From contig CAUYLG010041490.1 in NCBI GenBank assembly GCA_963573385.1, positions 90,532-154,531 of the forward strand: a stretch of DNA of 64,000 bases, read 5' to 3'. Shown here piece by piece: positions 1 through 17,600 of the stretch. Each line of letters begins with the position of its first letter. Position 1 is the stretch's first letter. The position numbers and the translations under genes were made by a program. The notes beneath the pieces were generated by a model. That model was not told the origin of the DNA and made no database searches. It worked only from the letters and a program-made list of their open reading frames with translations. The stretch comes from Cacajao melanocephalus (taxonomy: Eukaryota; Chordata; Mammalia; Primates; Pitheciidae).

Positions 1-54
1 CCACTGCACTCTAGCCCGGGTGACAAAAGCAAAACTCCGTCTCAGAAAAAGAAA
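1..54 (+). repeat. Alu 3' end (cut by window edge)
   Basis: The right-monomer end ccactgcactctagcccggg runs into gtctcagaaaaag tail. Confidence 0.9.
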
Positions 55-70
55 AGACAGATTTCTGTAG

Positions 71-619
<549 letters not shown>

Positions 620-680
620 TGACTCCCAGCTTCTCCCAACTACTCGTTTTCCTGAGGCAAGGATACCCAGACTAGGATTA

Positions 681-1755
<1,075 letters not shown>

Positions 1756-1985
1756 TTTCTTAAGCTGGACAACTGGTTTTCGAGCAGGAATGATTTTGAC
1801 ACTAGAGGGCATTTGGCAATGTCTGGAGACATTCTAGGTTGTTGCAACCGGGAAGGGGGTGCTACTGGAATTTGGTGGGTAGGGAGGGATGCTGCTGAAA
1901 ATCCTACATCGCACAAGACAGCTCCCACCACAAAGAACTGTTTGGCCCCAATTGTTCATAGTGCCAAGGTTGAGAAACTCTGAGC
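1756..1985 (+). mobile_element. MER20-like hAT-Charlie DNA transposon fossil
   Basis: It contains the MER20 hallmarks ggcaatgtctggagacatt, gggatgctgctgaa and caaggttgagaaactctg. It is non-autonomous and old. Confidence 0.75.
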
Positions 1986-2581
1986 TTGACAGAGATCGTT
2001 TTTATTGCAGCCTAAGGAGCATGCAACTCACCTTGATCCAATGATCGGTTCATTCCTAGCATCACGAATGGTGGCTCAACCACACGCCTTCGCTACTGTG
2101 ATGTAATATGAAGCAAACAGCATCACTGTGATGTATTTTCCCCAACCTGTCTAACTTGAACCCATCATGTCTTTAGAGATAACTTCTGGTTTACAGAAAA
2201 TCAGGACAGATTCATGAGCTAAACTACACATGACAAGGCAACCAGACAAATCGTGATGGGGGGACATTTTGCAGGACAGCTGGCCTAGTCTCCAGCAAGT
2301 TGAAAGGACATTGTGGGGTGAAGCAGAGAAAGTAGAATATGGTTGCAGAATTAGAGAAATTCCTTTTTTTTTTTTTGTAAAATGGAAAAGGTAAAGACTA
2401 TTGACCAAAATAAGCACAGGAAAAGATCCAGTAAGTTACTCACTAAAGTTTTAACGTTGGCAATCTAAGTGGTGGGAATATACTACATAGATTTTTAAAA
2501 AATGTTTGTATTTTTAAATTTTCTACAACGTACGTGTACTTCTTCTATAATATTAAAACGTTATTAAAAATAAATAATAGA
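1986..2581. other. AT-rich intronic stretch, possibly old L1 3' debris at its end
   Basis: No gene is seen. The last about 100 bp (ttttaaattttctacaacg onward) look like the tail of an ancient L1, but not securely. Confidence 0.4.
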
Positions 2582-2881
2582 GGCTGGATGTGGTGGCTTA
2601 TGCCTGTAATCCCAGCACTTTGGGAGGCCAAGGCAGGAGAACTGCTTGAGCCCAGGAGTTTGAGACCAACCTGTGGCAATGTAGTGAGACCCTGTCTCTA
2701 CAACAAATAAAAAAGTAGCTGAGTGTGGTGGTACACGCCTGCAGTCCCAGCTACTTTGGGGGTGCTGAGGTGGGAGGATTGCTTGAGCCTGGGAAGCGGA
2801 GGCTACAGTGAGCCACTATTGCACCACTGCATTCCAGCCTGGGTGACAGCACAAGACCCTGTCTCAAAAAAAATTTTTTTA
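2582..2881 (+). repeat. Alu
   Basis: A sense Alu from ggctggatgtggtgg to a tail (caaaaaaaatttttttaa). The next Alu abuts directly. Confidence 0.95.
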
Positions 2882-2882
2882 A

Positions 2883-3183
<301 letters not shown>

Positions 3184-3931
3184 GAAAAGAATTTAAATTA
3201 ATTAATTTTTAAAATGCCCCAGAATACCCAATAGACTTTTGAACATATCCAGGGCTAGGTAAGTTAGGAGCTGTCTGCCAGCAAATTTGTCGATGTCTAG
3301 GAACAGACAGACCATGAAAGATGTAAGCAACATGGGGGACATTTACCAAAGATAATGTTAAAGATAAAAGGAGAGGGAGAGAGGGGGAGAGAGAGAGAGG
3401 GAGAGAGAGAGAGAGAAACGCATTGTATGATTCTCCATAAAAAATGGGGCCAAAGCTGTAGGCTCTCAGTGTGCTGAGAGTTGAACCACATGTGTGCGTG
3501 TGTGCACTTGCACGCGTACATGTTCATGTGAAGGGCATAATGCAACATTGAGCAAATCAGTAAAATTGGAGGGAGGGGAATATAAAGGGAAGAGGGGCAG
3601 TCATATCCATAATAAAACACCGCGGAGAAGTTCTGCAATCACTTATGCAGAGTGCAGATCTCAACAGCTTTCCGTGGGAGCCAGGACACAAGTGGCTGCC
3701 ACTTACATGGTTCTGAAATATGAAATTATCTCAATGATTAAATGGGTATCCAGTTCACATAGCACATTTGCGGAATGAGATATGAGGGGTAGAGGCTCTT
3801 GTGATTTCAGGATTGCATGCACTTTATCACCCAGTATTAAATGGCTAGGGAGGGAAGCAGATAATCAATAAACATTCTCTCTAGCAAACTTAGTGAAAGA
3901 GATTCTTTCCTCATGCAAAAAACCACGTCCT
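3184..3931. other. Intronic stretch with a (GA)n tract, no gene seen
   Basis: Unique-looking sequence. The open frames contain nothing recognisable. Confidence 0.5.
3369..3416. repeat. (GA)n-rich simple repeat
   Basis: About 48 bp of GA/GGGA units. Confidence 0.9.
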
Positions 3932-4222
3932 GGTCTGGCTTGGTGGCTCACACCTTATAATCCCAGCACTTTGGGAGGCTGAGGCAGGTGGATCACTTAA
4001 GGTCAGGAGTTTGAGACCAGCCTGGTCAACATGGTGAAACCCCATCTCTACTAAAAATATAAAAATTAGCCAGGTGTGGTGACTCGTGCCTGTAATCCAG
4101 CTACTCAGGAAGCTGAGGCAAGAGAATTGCTTAAATCCGGGAGGCAGAAGTTGCAGTGAGCCAAGATCATGCCACTGCACTCTGGTCTGTGCAACAGAGC
4201 AAGACTTTGCCTCAAAAGAAAT
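3931..4222 (+). repeat. Alu
   Basis: A sense Alu from tggtctggcttggtggctca to gcctcaaaagaaa. It is diverged. Confidence 0.9.
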
Positions 4223-5194
<972 letters not shown>

Positions 5195-7098
5195 ATCATT
5201 TCTAACTATAATTCCCAATATATTCTTTTGTGATTCCTTGCAGCCTGTGTCCTTTTTAATAATGGGAATTATAAATTAATATTATTCTCATAAGCAGCAC
5301 ACAATGATGGTATTATACACACGTTTCACACGTATCTTCTACTTAGTCCTATAAAATTATAAATAGAACTGAACTGCCTACTCATATTTAGACTGTGGCC
5401 TCCTGCATCTCTTTTAACCCTTTTCTGCTGTATTTCAGTGAATTCATACTAAGCATTGATTATGTGCCCAACATATGATGTCCTCTGGAAAAACATAAAA
5501 ATGTCCCTGCCTGCAAGAACCTTACAATGCAGCAAGGAAGTGAAGCTATATACACAAAATATCCAGAGTCCAAACATCAGGAAGTAGATCAGCAGGTTTC
5601 AGATGAGCTGGTGGGAACCAGAGCCTCGTCTGAATGTGAGCTTCAGTCCATCTATTTACCCCACCATGCGTTCCTTCACTCACGCCACAAATATTTACAT
5701 GCTTAATATGTGGCAGGTGCTGAGTATGCGGGACAGATGCTGCTGGCTAGCTTCCCCAACTGCTATTCCAATCTCTCTCTGTTGCCTATTTCTCTTACTA
5801 CAGAGGTTAAAAAAAAGTGCAAAAAAAAAAAAAATCCCTTTCTCCACCACCGAGGGGAGGCTCTGTTCCGGGTAATGAGCCACAGAGGGAAAGTCTTCTG
5901 TGGGATCTTCTGACAAGGACAGAGTCTTGTGAGTTGAAAAGCTGCCTGTCCCTTTTTCCTGCCTTGACTGAGGATGTGACACCTGGAATGGTCATGCCTG
6001 GTGCCGTGATGCAGTCACCATATGATCTTGAGGTGACAGGCAAGAGGCCAGAACGTCAACACTGAGGATAGTAAAACAAAAAGACAGAAAGCCTCCTGGT
6101 CCTCGATAACATCACTGGGTGGATACACCTCTGCCAACAACCACAGGCCTCTGACTTCTCACGTGAGAAAAACAAATCTCCAATAGTGTAAGCCGCGGTT
6201 CACTGGCTGTTCCCACTCTCGTAGCTGGAAGCATCCCTACCTCACATCTGGGCAGATGGTGCTGCACAACTGCACAATGAGTGATGGACACACTGCATGT
6301 GACCACAGAGAATCAGGGGTACAGGCAAGCCTCAGCTACACTAGGCCCAGGCAGGCTTGCTGGGGGATGTGGTGAAAAAGAGGAGCCCTGAATTGCAGTA
6401 AAGTCCTGGGGAAGGGCAGCGGGAGGCTGCATAGGCGCAAAGCAGGGGCAGCTGTGAGGGGGCAAGAGGAGGGTGTGTCTAAGGGACTGAGAGAAGTAGG
6501 GACATGTGGAGGGTGAGAGTGGGTGAGGCAGGCAAGGGTCAGAGCCTTCTGGGCCTTGTGGGCTCTGACAGCGATGTGGTGCTTTGCTCTGTGAGACAAA
6601 GGAATGAATGGAAGAAGCCGTGGCTGCTCATTTCTGCTCGATCCTCTGACTGTGAGGACGTGCAGCTCTCCAGGAGAATGCCTTGAAGACACAACAGAGC
6701 CGAGCATACACGGCCCCCCAGGTCTCCTGCCTGAGTCACTACATTCCTTAAAAGATACATGACCCTAGTCTTTGCCTTTCCTTCCATATGAGATAACATC
6801 TGATGGGCTGGTGACAACACTTTTGTAATCTATAACCTGCTGTGCTGTTATACCCAAAGCTTGATGTATTCTGCTTGTAGCTTCTGAGCAAGTGTGATGT
6901 GATTTTCCATGGACTGAACCTCCACCACTTGTATACAAGCTGTGGGCTGAAATCCTGTGTGGGACCTCAGTAAGACTTCTGAGTAAAACTAACTTTAATT
7001 CTTTAAAAGCTTGGTTTATCTTCTTCATTCGACAGTTTCAGGAATAAGAGAAAGTCCCTGCACAGTTTCAAGCAGGAACAACTCATGATACAGTATAC
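5195..7098. other. Intronic stretch with weak old-repeat traces, no gene seen
   Basis: About 5660-5730 resembles L2 (cacaaatatttacatgctta...ggcaggtgctga). About 5940-6110 has the look of an old LTR or DNA-transposon end (gatgtgacacctgg...acactgaggatagtaaa) that I cannot name with confidence. The rest is unassigned. Confidence 0.35.
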
Positions 7099-7269
7099 TT
7101 TTTTTTGAGATGGGGTTTCGCTCTTGTTGCCCAGGCTGGAGTGCAGTGGCACAATTTCAGCTCACCTCAATCTCTGCCTCCTGGGTTTCAAGCAATTCTC
7201 CTGCCTCAGCTTCTCAAGTAGCTGTGATTACAGGCAGGCGCCACCATGCTCGGCTAATTTTGTATTTTT
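7099..7269 (-). repeat. Alu fragment, minus orientation (3' half)
   Basis: It starts ttttttttgagatggggtttcgctcttg and stops at ggctaattttgtatttttat, where a second minus Alu takes over. Its 5' half is missing, so this is either a partial copy or an Alu-Alu fusion. Confidence 0.85.
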
Positions 7270-7578
<309 letters not shown>

Positions 7579-7679
7579 AGTATCCTTTTTAAAAAGTGTC
7601 ACCTGCTCAGGGATGAGGTGGAAGACTGAGGGAGGGGGAGGGAGAGATGGGGTGGGTGTAACTGTCAAAGGACTAGAGG

Positions 7680-7865
7680 AGGAATCCTTGCGATGGAACT
7701 GTTCTGAACCTTGACTGTATCAGTGTCAATATCCTGGGTTGTGATCCTAGTATTTTGCAAGATGTTATTATTGAAGGGAACTGGATAACACAGCACCTCT
7801 GTTAGTTCTTACAACTGTATGCAAATCTATAATAATGTCAAAATTAGAAGTTGAAATTTTAAAAA
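7680..7865 (+). mobile_element. Old L1 (L1M-type) 3' UTR fragment
   Basis: The pattern aactgttctgaaccttgactgt...ttgcaagatgttattattg...cttacaactgtatgcaaatct is typical of mammalian L1M 3' ends. Confidence 0.6.
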
Positions 7866-9277
7866 GTGTCTCATGGTTTCATTGCAGAGAATGAGTCTAA
7901 AAGGGTTAAGAGTGGGAGAGGAGAGACCATCATGAAGCCACTCCAAGTAGTCCAGAGAGCTGTTGGACCTTGGGCTAGGGAAGTGGGATGAGGGCAGTGG
8001 ACTGATTCATGATGCGTCCAGGAGGTGAAGATGACAGAAGTGCTGACAGATCACTTGTGGGAGGTGAAGAAGAGGAAAAAGTCCAGAAGGACTTTAAGTT
8101 CCTGCCTTGAGCAAGTAGGTGGATTCTGGCATCTTTTACTGAGACAGGATACAAAGGAAGAGGAGCAGGTTTTGTTCTTGGTGGTGGTGGCAGCAGAGGG
8201 GGAGGCAGGCAGAGGGAGCTCACTTTTGGGCATCTGAAGTTTAAAAAGTGAATGAACTATCCAGGCAGGGATTCTGGGCGGGCATTTGGAGATGCAATCA
8301 CCTAAACATGTGGTGATTTTCATATTGTACTAACCAAACCTTCTCCTGCTAAAGTCCAGGCTGTACATAACTTAGCGAAAAATAAAATGAAATCCTATGG
8401 CAGTTTTTCCTTATACATGTCTGTAGCTGTGATAATTTGACTTTTTTTGACAACTTTATTTTAAAATTGTTATTGTTTTATTTTAATGACCTAAGTCACA
8501 TGCGAATGCCTGCTCATTGTAAAAACTAATGATAAAATTCATACTGAAGCATATGGGACTAAAAGTGAAATATCTTCCCTCACCCCTTTCCCATTCCACT
8601 GCTTTTCCTCTAGGAAAATATGAGAGAGTAAGAAATCATTCCCCCACCTCTCCACATCATCCTTTGGCCCTTCTCTCTACATGAGCTTACTTGCTCCCTA
8701 AAGTGGGAAAGGGTCCAGAGCTGCCTGGGGAGCGCCTGACAGGGGTGGCACCAGGTTGGACTAGTGGTCGGTCACTGCTGAAATCTGTGCCCTGAGCAGG
8801 GACCCAGCTTCCTGACGACTCTTCCTGTCTCCACATTCGGCAAGCATCTGCTTTCTAGAACAGGCCTGGTTTCCTCCCTAGGTCTCTCTGTTCCACCTGC
8901 AGCTATTGTGGGAAGCTGGCCTGCTCTCTTCAACTATGCTACTCATCAGCTATGGCCTCGAGGTCCTGGGGTGCTGTTTAAACCCAGTCAGTTCCCTAGA
9001 TCATGTCTGAGAGTGTGTAACCCCAGGTGCAGACTGAGGGCTGGAGGTTTGGCCTTGGGCAGACTGCACTTTGGCCTTGGGCCTGCATGGTGGTGTCTAA
9101 TCCAGCTATTATCTGAGAGTCTCGGATAAAATTTTACCCAAATTAATAAAGAAGCATGGAGAAAAAGGTAGGAAAGAGATTCAAAAGTTGTCACGTCAGG
9201 AAAAAACTCTATATACTATGTGGAAAATTATCCCTGAAAAGCCTCTAGGAAGGTATCATATTAGAAACTGCTCCTTG
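7866..9277. other. Unique-looking intronic stretch, no gene seen
   Basis: Contains purine-rich and AT-rich parts but no recognised gene or repeat. Confidence 0.5.
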
Positions 9278-9644
9278 GAATACCATGCAGCCATAAAAAG
9301 GAACGAGATCATGTCCTTTGCAGGGACATGGATGAAGCTGGAAGCCATTATCCACAGCAAACTAACACAGGAACAGAAAACCAAACACTGCATTGTTCTC
9401 ACTTATAAGTGGGAGCTGAACAATGAGAACACATGGAAACAGGGAGGGGAACAAACACACTGGGGCCTGTAGTGGAGGTAGGGGAAGGAGAACATCAGGA
9501 TAAATAGCTAATGCATGCAGGGTTTAATACCTAGGCCATGGGTTGATAGGTGCAGCAAACCATCATGATAACACGTATACCTATGTAACAAACCTGCACG
9601 TCCTACACATGCACCCCAGAACTTAAAATTAAAAAAAAAAAAAA
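9278..9644 (+). mobile_element. 5'-truncated L1 3' end (L1PA/PB type)
   Basis: Starts at ggaataccatgcagccata (end of ORF2), runs through the 3' UTR (gtgggagctgaacaatgaga, catgcaccccagaacttaaa) to a poly(A) tail. Flanks agaaactgctcctt and agaaatctctcctc are a plausible eroded target-site duplication. It has no coding potential. Confidence 0.93.
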
Positions 9645-10084
9645 AGAAATCTCTCCTCAATATGCTTCCCTTCCTGAGCTGGAAGAGATCACTAACAATC
9701 AAGCAGCTTTCGCTTAGAAGCCATGTTGCACAAACCAAGCCCACGTGTCTTCAGACCTTGGAATCAACCTCACTGCGCTGAGATAGAGGCACACCCTTGA
9801 GAGGGCCTTAGGAACTGCCCTTGGCTGGGAGCAGAGGGCTCCTGCACCTTCCTCAGGCTCATTTCAGGGCTGCGGGGAAGCACACTCACTGGCTGCAGTT
9901 ATTAAACTCTCTCTATTTTCTTGCCAATTGCATATAGTTGTTTCCATGTAAAAAGGTGCACATGATGCAACTCCTCTGTGCTCTCTTTTCCATTTGGCTA
10001 ATAATCCTTGGCATGTGCCCCACTGTTCAAAATACTGAAGAAGAGGATAAATAAGGGGCCCCTGAGCTTCTTATTAACTTGAGA
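9645..10084. other. Intronic stretch, no gene seen
   Basis: No recognisable feature. Confidence 0.5.
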
Positions 10085-10699
10085 TCTACTCTTCTGGATC
10101 TTTTTCTACGCATTTATATATGCATACATATCTGATCTTTTACATAAATAGAAACATACTATATATATCATTCTGCAACTTAATATTTTCACTGAATCAT
10201 AGAATTATGGGATCTCCCCCCCACATATCAATGGATATAGATCTACCGCATCTTCTAAACGAGTCCATAGTATGGATAGTCTATAATATTTGTAACCAAC
10301 TGCCATTGTTAAACTGTCTTTTTTAGAAAGTCCAGTTTTTACTATTATAAACATGACTATAATAAACATCCTATATACAAATATCTTTACATATTTACGT
10401 GAATATTTATAGCAGATCAAAGAGCATGTATATTTGAAACTTTAGTATTTACTGAATTGTCCTCCAGAAATGTTTAATGATATTCACTTCCAATCACGCT
10501 GTATCTTCCCTAACACTATATATAATCCATCTTTTTAATTTTTGCCAATCTAATGGATAAAAGGGAGTATCTCATTTTATTTTTGTTTCTTTGATACAAA
10601 GAGACTAAATGTCTTCAAATTGTTTCTTGCCAATTTCTGTTTTTTACTTTGGGAAAATTTTGTTCATAGCTAAAAAAATTTTTCCACTGTGTTCTATGT

Positions 10700-11007
<308 letters not shown>

Positions 11008-11933
11008 TTTGTATGTTTCTTATAGATTTTTGAGATAGATCTCTTATGATGGGTATTCATCTTTTGTTGCAAGTATTTCTATGGTCTGACACTTGTCTTT
11101 TATTTGTATATGATGTCTTCAACTTTTTTTTTTTTAAGGATAGCTTCTGGGTATGAAGTCTCATTTAGACAGGCCCTTTCTGCCTCAGAACTATACTTTT
11201 AAAAATTTCTTTGTATTTTTTCCTAATGTTTTTATTGTCCTTGTTTTTATATTTATTTCTGAAATTTTTGTGAACTTATGGTGTGAGATAGGGCTCTGGC
11301 TTTACAATTTCCCCAAATCTCTCAGTGCTGATCATCGCAGTGCCTACTACTGACTATTGCTTTTATTTTCCCACTGATGTGAAATGCCACCTTTACAGTA
11401 CATCAAATTCCTATGTACCTGTATATCTATCTCTGGACCCTATTATTCTCCATATTTGTATATTTCAGCACGGTCAGAACCACATCTTTATATTAATATA
11501 GCTCTACAGTCTATTTTGATGTTGGTAGGACACATCCACCACTACCCATCTTTACCACCATTACTATGACCAGAAATACTTTTTTTTAGCTATCCTTATG
11601 CTTTTTTTCTTCCACACAAACTTTAAATGGTTCAAATTTAATTTCAAAAGATCTATTAGTTAAGTGGGTTTGCACTGACTATATAGAGTAATTTGAGGAT
11701 AACTGACATCTTAACAATACTGACGTTTCCCATCCAGGAACCTAGAATGTTCCTTCATTTCTTCAACTCTTTCACACTTGTATGCAGAGATCTGTGATTT
11801 TCAGCCTTTGCTTATTTCTTGTTAGGTTTCTTCCTAGGTGTTATAATTTTTGTTGTGTATTTTTCTATTATAGCTTATGATTGGTTTTTGCTATTTGCTA
11901 AAAAAGCTACAGACTTTAATGTATTGATCCTGA

Positions 11934-11975
11934 ATTGAGCTGCTTTAATGAGTTCTTTAATTGAGCTGCTTTAAT
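11934..11975. repeat. Direct repeat attgagctgctttaat x2
   Basis: Two identical 16-mers at 11934-11949 and 11960-11975, a small 26-bp-period duplication inside the L1 remnant. Confidence 0.85.
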
Positions 11976-12120
11976 AGCATTTAGTTGACTCTTTAGAATC
12001 ATCAATTTGAAGGAACACTATCAGCTGCAAAATTACATTTTCATGAATTCCCTTTTAATAGTAACACTTTCTATTTGTTCTCATTGTCTGACTCCATTGC
12101 CTAGAGTTACCAGCAAAATG

Positions 12121-14309
<2,189 letters not shown>

Positions 14310-14470
14310 GGAAAGAAAAGGGAGCTATATTAAGTGTTTTCCAGATGCCTTGCACTATCCTTAGTACTTTATATATGTAACAAACCCATTATCTTCATTT
14401 TAATGTTGAAGAAATAGGTTTGAAAAGATGACTAACTTGCTCAACTAGTTAAGTAGCACTGGGGGATTTG
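14310..14470 (+). repeat. MIR fragment
   Basis: The pattern attaagtgttttccagatgcc...aacccattatcttcatttta...ttgctcaactagttaag matches the MIR core and 3' part. Confidence 0.65.
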
Positions 14471-15299
14471 TGCACAGTCTGTCTTGTCCTAAAGGGGACT
14501 CCCTTACAATGATCAGAATGAAAAGAATTACCACTGTTGAATGAAAGCTTATGGTCTAGAGTTTTATTTCTGCCATATATTTGTGGAGCAAGAATTTTAC
14601 AATAAAATCCAAGCATCTAAACCAAAATAAGTATCAGTGATCTTGTCACTTCAGTAAACAGATAAAAGAGATGAAAAGTTGGTATTTTGTTCTTTTAAAA
14701 CTCTTGTTTTTTAATGTTTAGATAAACACTCATTTTCGGGTCTGGACTTGGATGTCGACTGGTACAGAATGAGTGATTAATGAACCTACACGGAGTGAAT
14801 GTGTAGAGGTATCAGGACGAAGGAGTGTGGAATGAGAATGAGGTTTCGCTAGTTACTAGCTGTAATCTAGGTGAATCAACTTCTCTGCTCCATTTCTTTT
14901 TAAAAATTAAGTCTCACTTTGTTTTATAAAATAACCTTAACTTTTTCTCAAGGTTGAGGAGGAAATCCAATGTGCTCATGGTGAGCTCAAAAAGTGCATA
15001 GCAATAGAAAGTATTCCAAGCTAGCCAACAAAAATTTCTCTAAAAGCAGCTCTTAGAAGACTGCAAGCGCTAATGCACAGGACTTAAGGAGCAAAAGGAA
15101 CAACCCCGGCAGAAGTGCATTGTTTATGGACCTTTCTAAAAACAGGAGAGAAGTGTCATTTAAATGGTTTTTAGGATGCAAAAACCAAGAACAAAAACAA
15201 CCAACTTCCGGTGTGGATGCAAAGAGGCATCTTCACTTCCAATTTAGCTAAAATAGGAAAAAGCTGCAAAGAGAAGGGCAGGAGGCAGATTTGAAGGGA
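14471..15299. other. Unique intron leading into the CpG island
   Basis: No repeat or gene. The ETS-type site is at 15204-15212. Confidence 0.5.
15204..15212 (-). promoter_or_regulatory. ETS/GABPA-type site
   Basis: The plus strand reads ACTTCCGGT, a perfect reverse complement of the ETS consensus ACCGGAAGT. It lies about 100 bp from the CpG-rich segment. Such sites are common in CpG-island promoters. Binding is inferred. Confidence 0.45.
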
Positions 15300-15369
15300 A
15301 CACTAGCAGAGCTGGCCCCACGAGTGGCCGAGAGGCAGCCCGGGCGCGTGAGACAGTGGGGAGAAGTGG

Positions 15370-15378
15370 ACTCACCAG
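15370..15378 (-). other. Candidate splice donor CTG|GTGAGT at the edge of the CpG island
   Basis: On the minus strand the sequence reads GCCGCCTG|GTGAGTCC, with the cut between 15376 and 15375. The intron hexamer GTGAGT is an excellent donor. A first exon starting in the CpG island could splice from here to the acceptor at 12712. In the only frame that would match KCTD1, the join is TG|A, a stop codon, so the product would be non-coding or need internal initiation. Confidence 0.4.
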
Positions 15379-15896
15379 GCGGCCTCCACGAAGACCAGAG
15401 GAGACGAGAAGCCGAGGAAGGCCTGGATTCCACCCAGCACAAGAGGAACCCTAGCCAGGGAATTTTTCTCATGAGGGGGTCCAGTCAAAGGGCGGCAAGA
15501 AAGGCCCAGGCCCTGTCCCAGGGCCTCCTTGCCGGGTGAAACCGCAGGTCCCGGCCAGGCCATGAGAATGTTGGCGGCCGGCTCGGCCGGGCCTGGAGGA
15601 AGGGGCTGAAAAACACCCGCTGCCAGGGCAGAAAAGGCTGCGTGGGCGCCGAGAGAGGGCAAGGGCTGCGGAAAGGGAGGAGGAGAAAGGGATAGGAGGG
15701 AAGGGTGCTTGGGCCGCGGAGGCACAGGCGTGGCGGAGGTGAAAGGCCTCGGAGAAGAAAACGTTCCCCGTTGGAAGCAACAAACGTTACGGATAATAAA
15801 AAGAAACGCAGTGCTGCTGATTTCTGCCAACTCTGAAGGGAGGAACGTTGGCGTTGTGAAAACACGGTGGAGGGGGCGTGCGGTGCCAAGGGTCGT

Positions 15897-15905
15897 AAAA
15901 TGGCG
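15897..15905 (+). promoter_or_regulatory. YY1-type site AAAATGGCG
   Basis: This matches the AANATGGCG core of YY1, which often sits just downstream of transcription starts in CpG-island promoters, in the direction of transcription. Here it points along the plus strand, opposite to KCTD1. Confidence 0.4.
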
Positions 15906-15960
15906 TCCCTGGGTGGTTTTTGAGATTGGCCCGACTGTGCTGTGGAAAAGTATTGTTTGG

Positions 15961-16569
15961 CTGAGCAAATAATGGGGAAAATCGGAGGAGGCTGTGTTTC
16001 TTGTGGACATGTGAATGGAGTTACAAATCAAACTGCAGTGATTTGTAAACTCTGGTGCCTGAAAACGATGTGGAACTCATTACAGTTTACTAACCTTGGA
16101 GAACATTCCTGTTTTCCAACTAACCAAGACCAAACTGGCTCCAGACAATGTATGGCTGGTTTTTTCTTTCTTTTTTTTTTTTTTTCACTCATTGAATTAA
16201 GTGGCAAGGCGGAGAAAGACTTTCTTCCACCAATTTCTTTTTGTGTTTTAAAATAGTTTACTATTTTAACTAATTGTTTTACTTTTAAAACATTTTATTT
16301 TGAACAATTTCAAACTTATGTCAAGGCAGAAAAAATAATAGAATGAACCCCCGTATGACCACCAACCAGCTCCAAAAGCTGCCAGTTCCTGGTTAATTCT
16401 GTTTCAACTCTACCTCTATGCCTCACTCTCCTTCCCACTGGTAATTCTGAGGTAAATCTCAAACACTGTATTTTTTTACTGTACATATTTCATAAATAAG
16501 ATTAGGAAGTTCACTAAAAATATGTTCACTAAAAAAGAGCACTAAAAACAACAGATATTGAATTCCACT
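15961..16569. other. Unique AT-rich intron, no gene seen
   Basis: A T-run at 16173-16186. No recognised feature beyond that. Confidence 0.5.
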
Positions 16570-16570
16570 T

Positions 16571-16872
16571 TTTTTTTTTTTTTTTTTGAGATGGAATCTT
16601 GCTCTGTTGCCCAGGCTGGAATGCAATGGTGCGACCTTGGCTCACTGCAACCTTCACTCTACCTCCCGGGTTCAAGCAATTCTCCTGCCTCAGCCTCCTG
16701 AGTAGCTGGGACTACAGGCACATGCCACCACGCCCAGCTAGTTTTTGTCTTTTTAGTACAGACGGGGTTTCATTGTGTTAGCCAGGATGGTCTTGATCGC
16801 CTGACCTCATGATCCACCTGCCTTAGCCTCCCAAAGTGCTGGGATTACAGGCATGAGCCTCCGCGCCCAGCT
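16571..16872 (-). repeat. Alu with clear target-site duplication
   Basis: Antisense Alu flanked by tgaattccact on both sides (about 16559-16569 and 16872-16882). Confidence 0.95.
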
Positions 16873-16880
16873 GAATTCCA

Positions 16881-16925
16881 CTCTTAATATTAGCTCTTTT
16901 AATATTAGCTCTTTTAATATTAGCA
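16881..16925. repeat. 15-bp tandem repeat, three copies
   Basis: Three copies of cttttaatattagct (the first with ctc, the last with final a) abut the 3' target duplication of the Alu at 16571-16872. Confidence 0.9.
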
Positions 16926-17209
16926 CTCTGTTGATTATCCTTGTTTATAGAGCAAATAATGCAAGACCTAATCTCTGAGGAAACCAAGCTCATTTGGTGG
17001 GAAGTGAGTCTGATTCTCTCCACTCTCCCTGGCCTTGGGTGCTGTCCACACTGTGCATTAAAGAATGGTCTTAAGTGAAAGCGAGTATAGGGCTAGGATC
17101 TTACATTTGGCTTAGTGTGAATCATTCATTAAGAATTTTTTCTTGTTTATTCATTTACTTTATAGACCTGGTTTCTCTAATTTACTGTGACTCAGACCCC
17201 CAAGAATTT

Positions 17210-17600
17210 CTCTTTCATTCTTTCTTGTGTAATCATTCAGTTATTCATTCATTCTTTCCACCAGTCTTGGTGGGACCTCACTATGCCAGATACAGGGGAT
17301 GCAGTAATAAATAAGCCACAGTCCTTGCTTTTGTGGAATTTAAGTCTTTGGGCTGGGAGTGCAGGTCAAGTGCAGTGTGATCAAGTGTGTCACTGGGTGT
17401 GCACAGTGGGCTCAGGAGGTGCACCTGGCTCCCCTAACTCAATTTGGGGTGGGCAGGGAAGAAAGAGAAAGCTCATCGGAGACCTGAAGGAGAAGTTGGC
17501 CAGGTACAGGGGTGGGAGGTAAGGTTAGACACCCAGGGAGAAAGGTGGGGAAGATACAAAGGCTTGTAGTCAAAGCCTGCCATGTGATTACTGTTTACTG
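17210..17600 (+). repeat. L2 fragment
   Basis: The order attcattcattctttcc, atgccagatacaggggatgc, aataaataagccacagtcct, then the G-rich part to gaaggagaagttggcc follows the L2 3' end. Confidence 0.7.

Larger units (their letters stand above)
15300..15960. promoter_or_regulatory. Intronic CpG-island-like segment, candidate alternative promoter
   Basis: By eye there are roughly 40 CpG dinucleotides between 15319 and 15935, in G+C-rich sequence such as gcccgggcgcgtgag and ggcggccggctcggccggg. This sits inside an otherwise AT-rich, CpG-poor intron. No interspersed repeat explains it. An ETS-type site (15204-15212), a YY1-type site (15897-15905) and a strong minus-strand splice donor (15375) cluster with it. 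This is the only CpG island I see in the window. It lies about 2.7 kb upstream of the BTB exon in the gene's orientation. Whether it is an active promoter, enhancer or poised element cannot be told from sequence. Confidence 0.65.

Noticed and set aside
9188..9472. 94-codon frame resembling L1 protein
   Set aside because: It is the end of L1 ORF2 and 3' UTR joined to unrelated upstream sequence in a truncated element.
15372..16031. 219-codon minus-strand open frame across the CpG island
   Set aside because: Low-complexity Pro/Ser/Ala-rich translation with no recognisable domain. Its length is explained by GC-rich sequence lacking stops. Kept only as part of the alternative-promoter finding.
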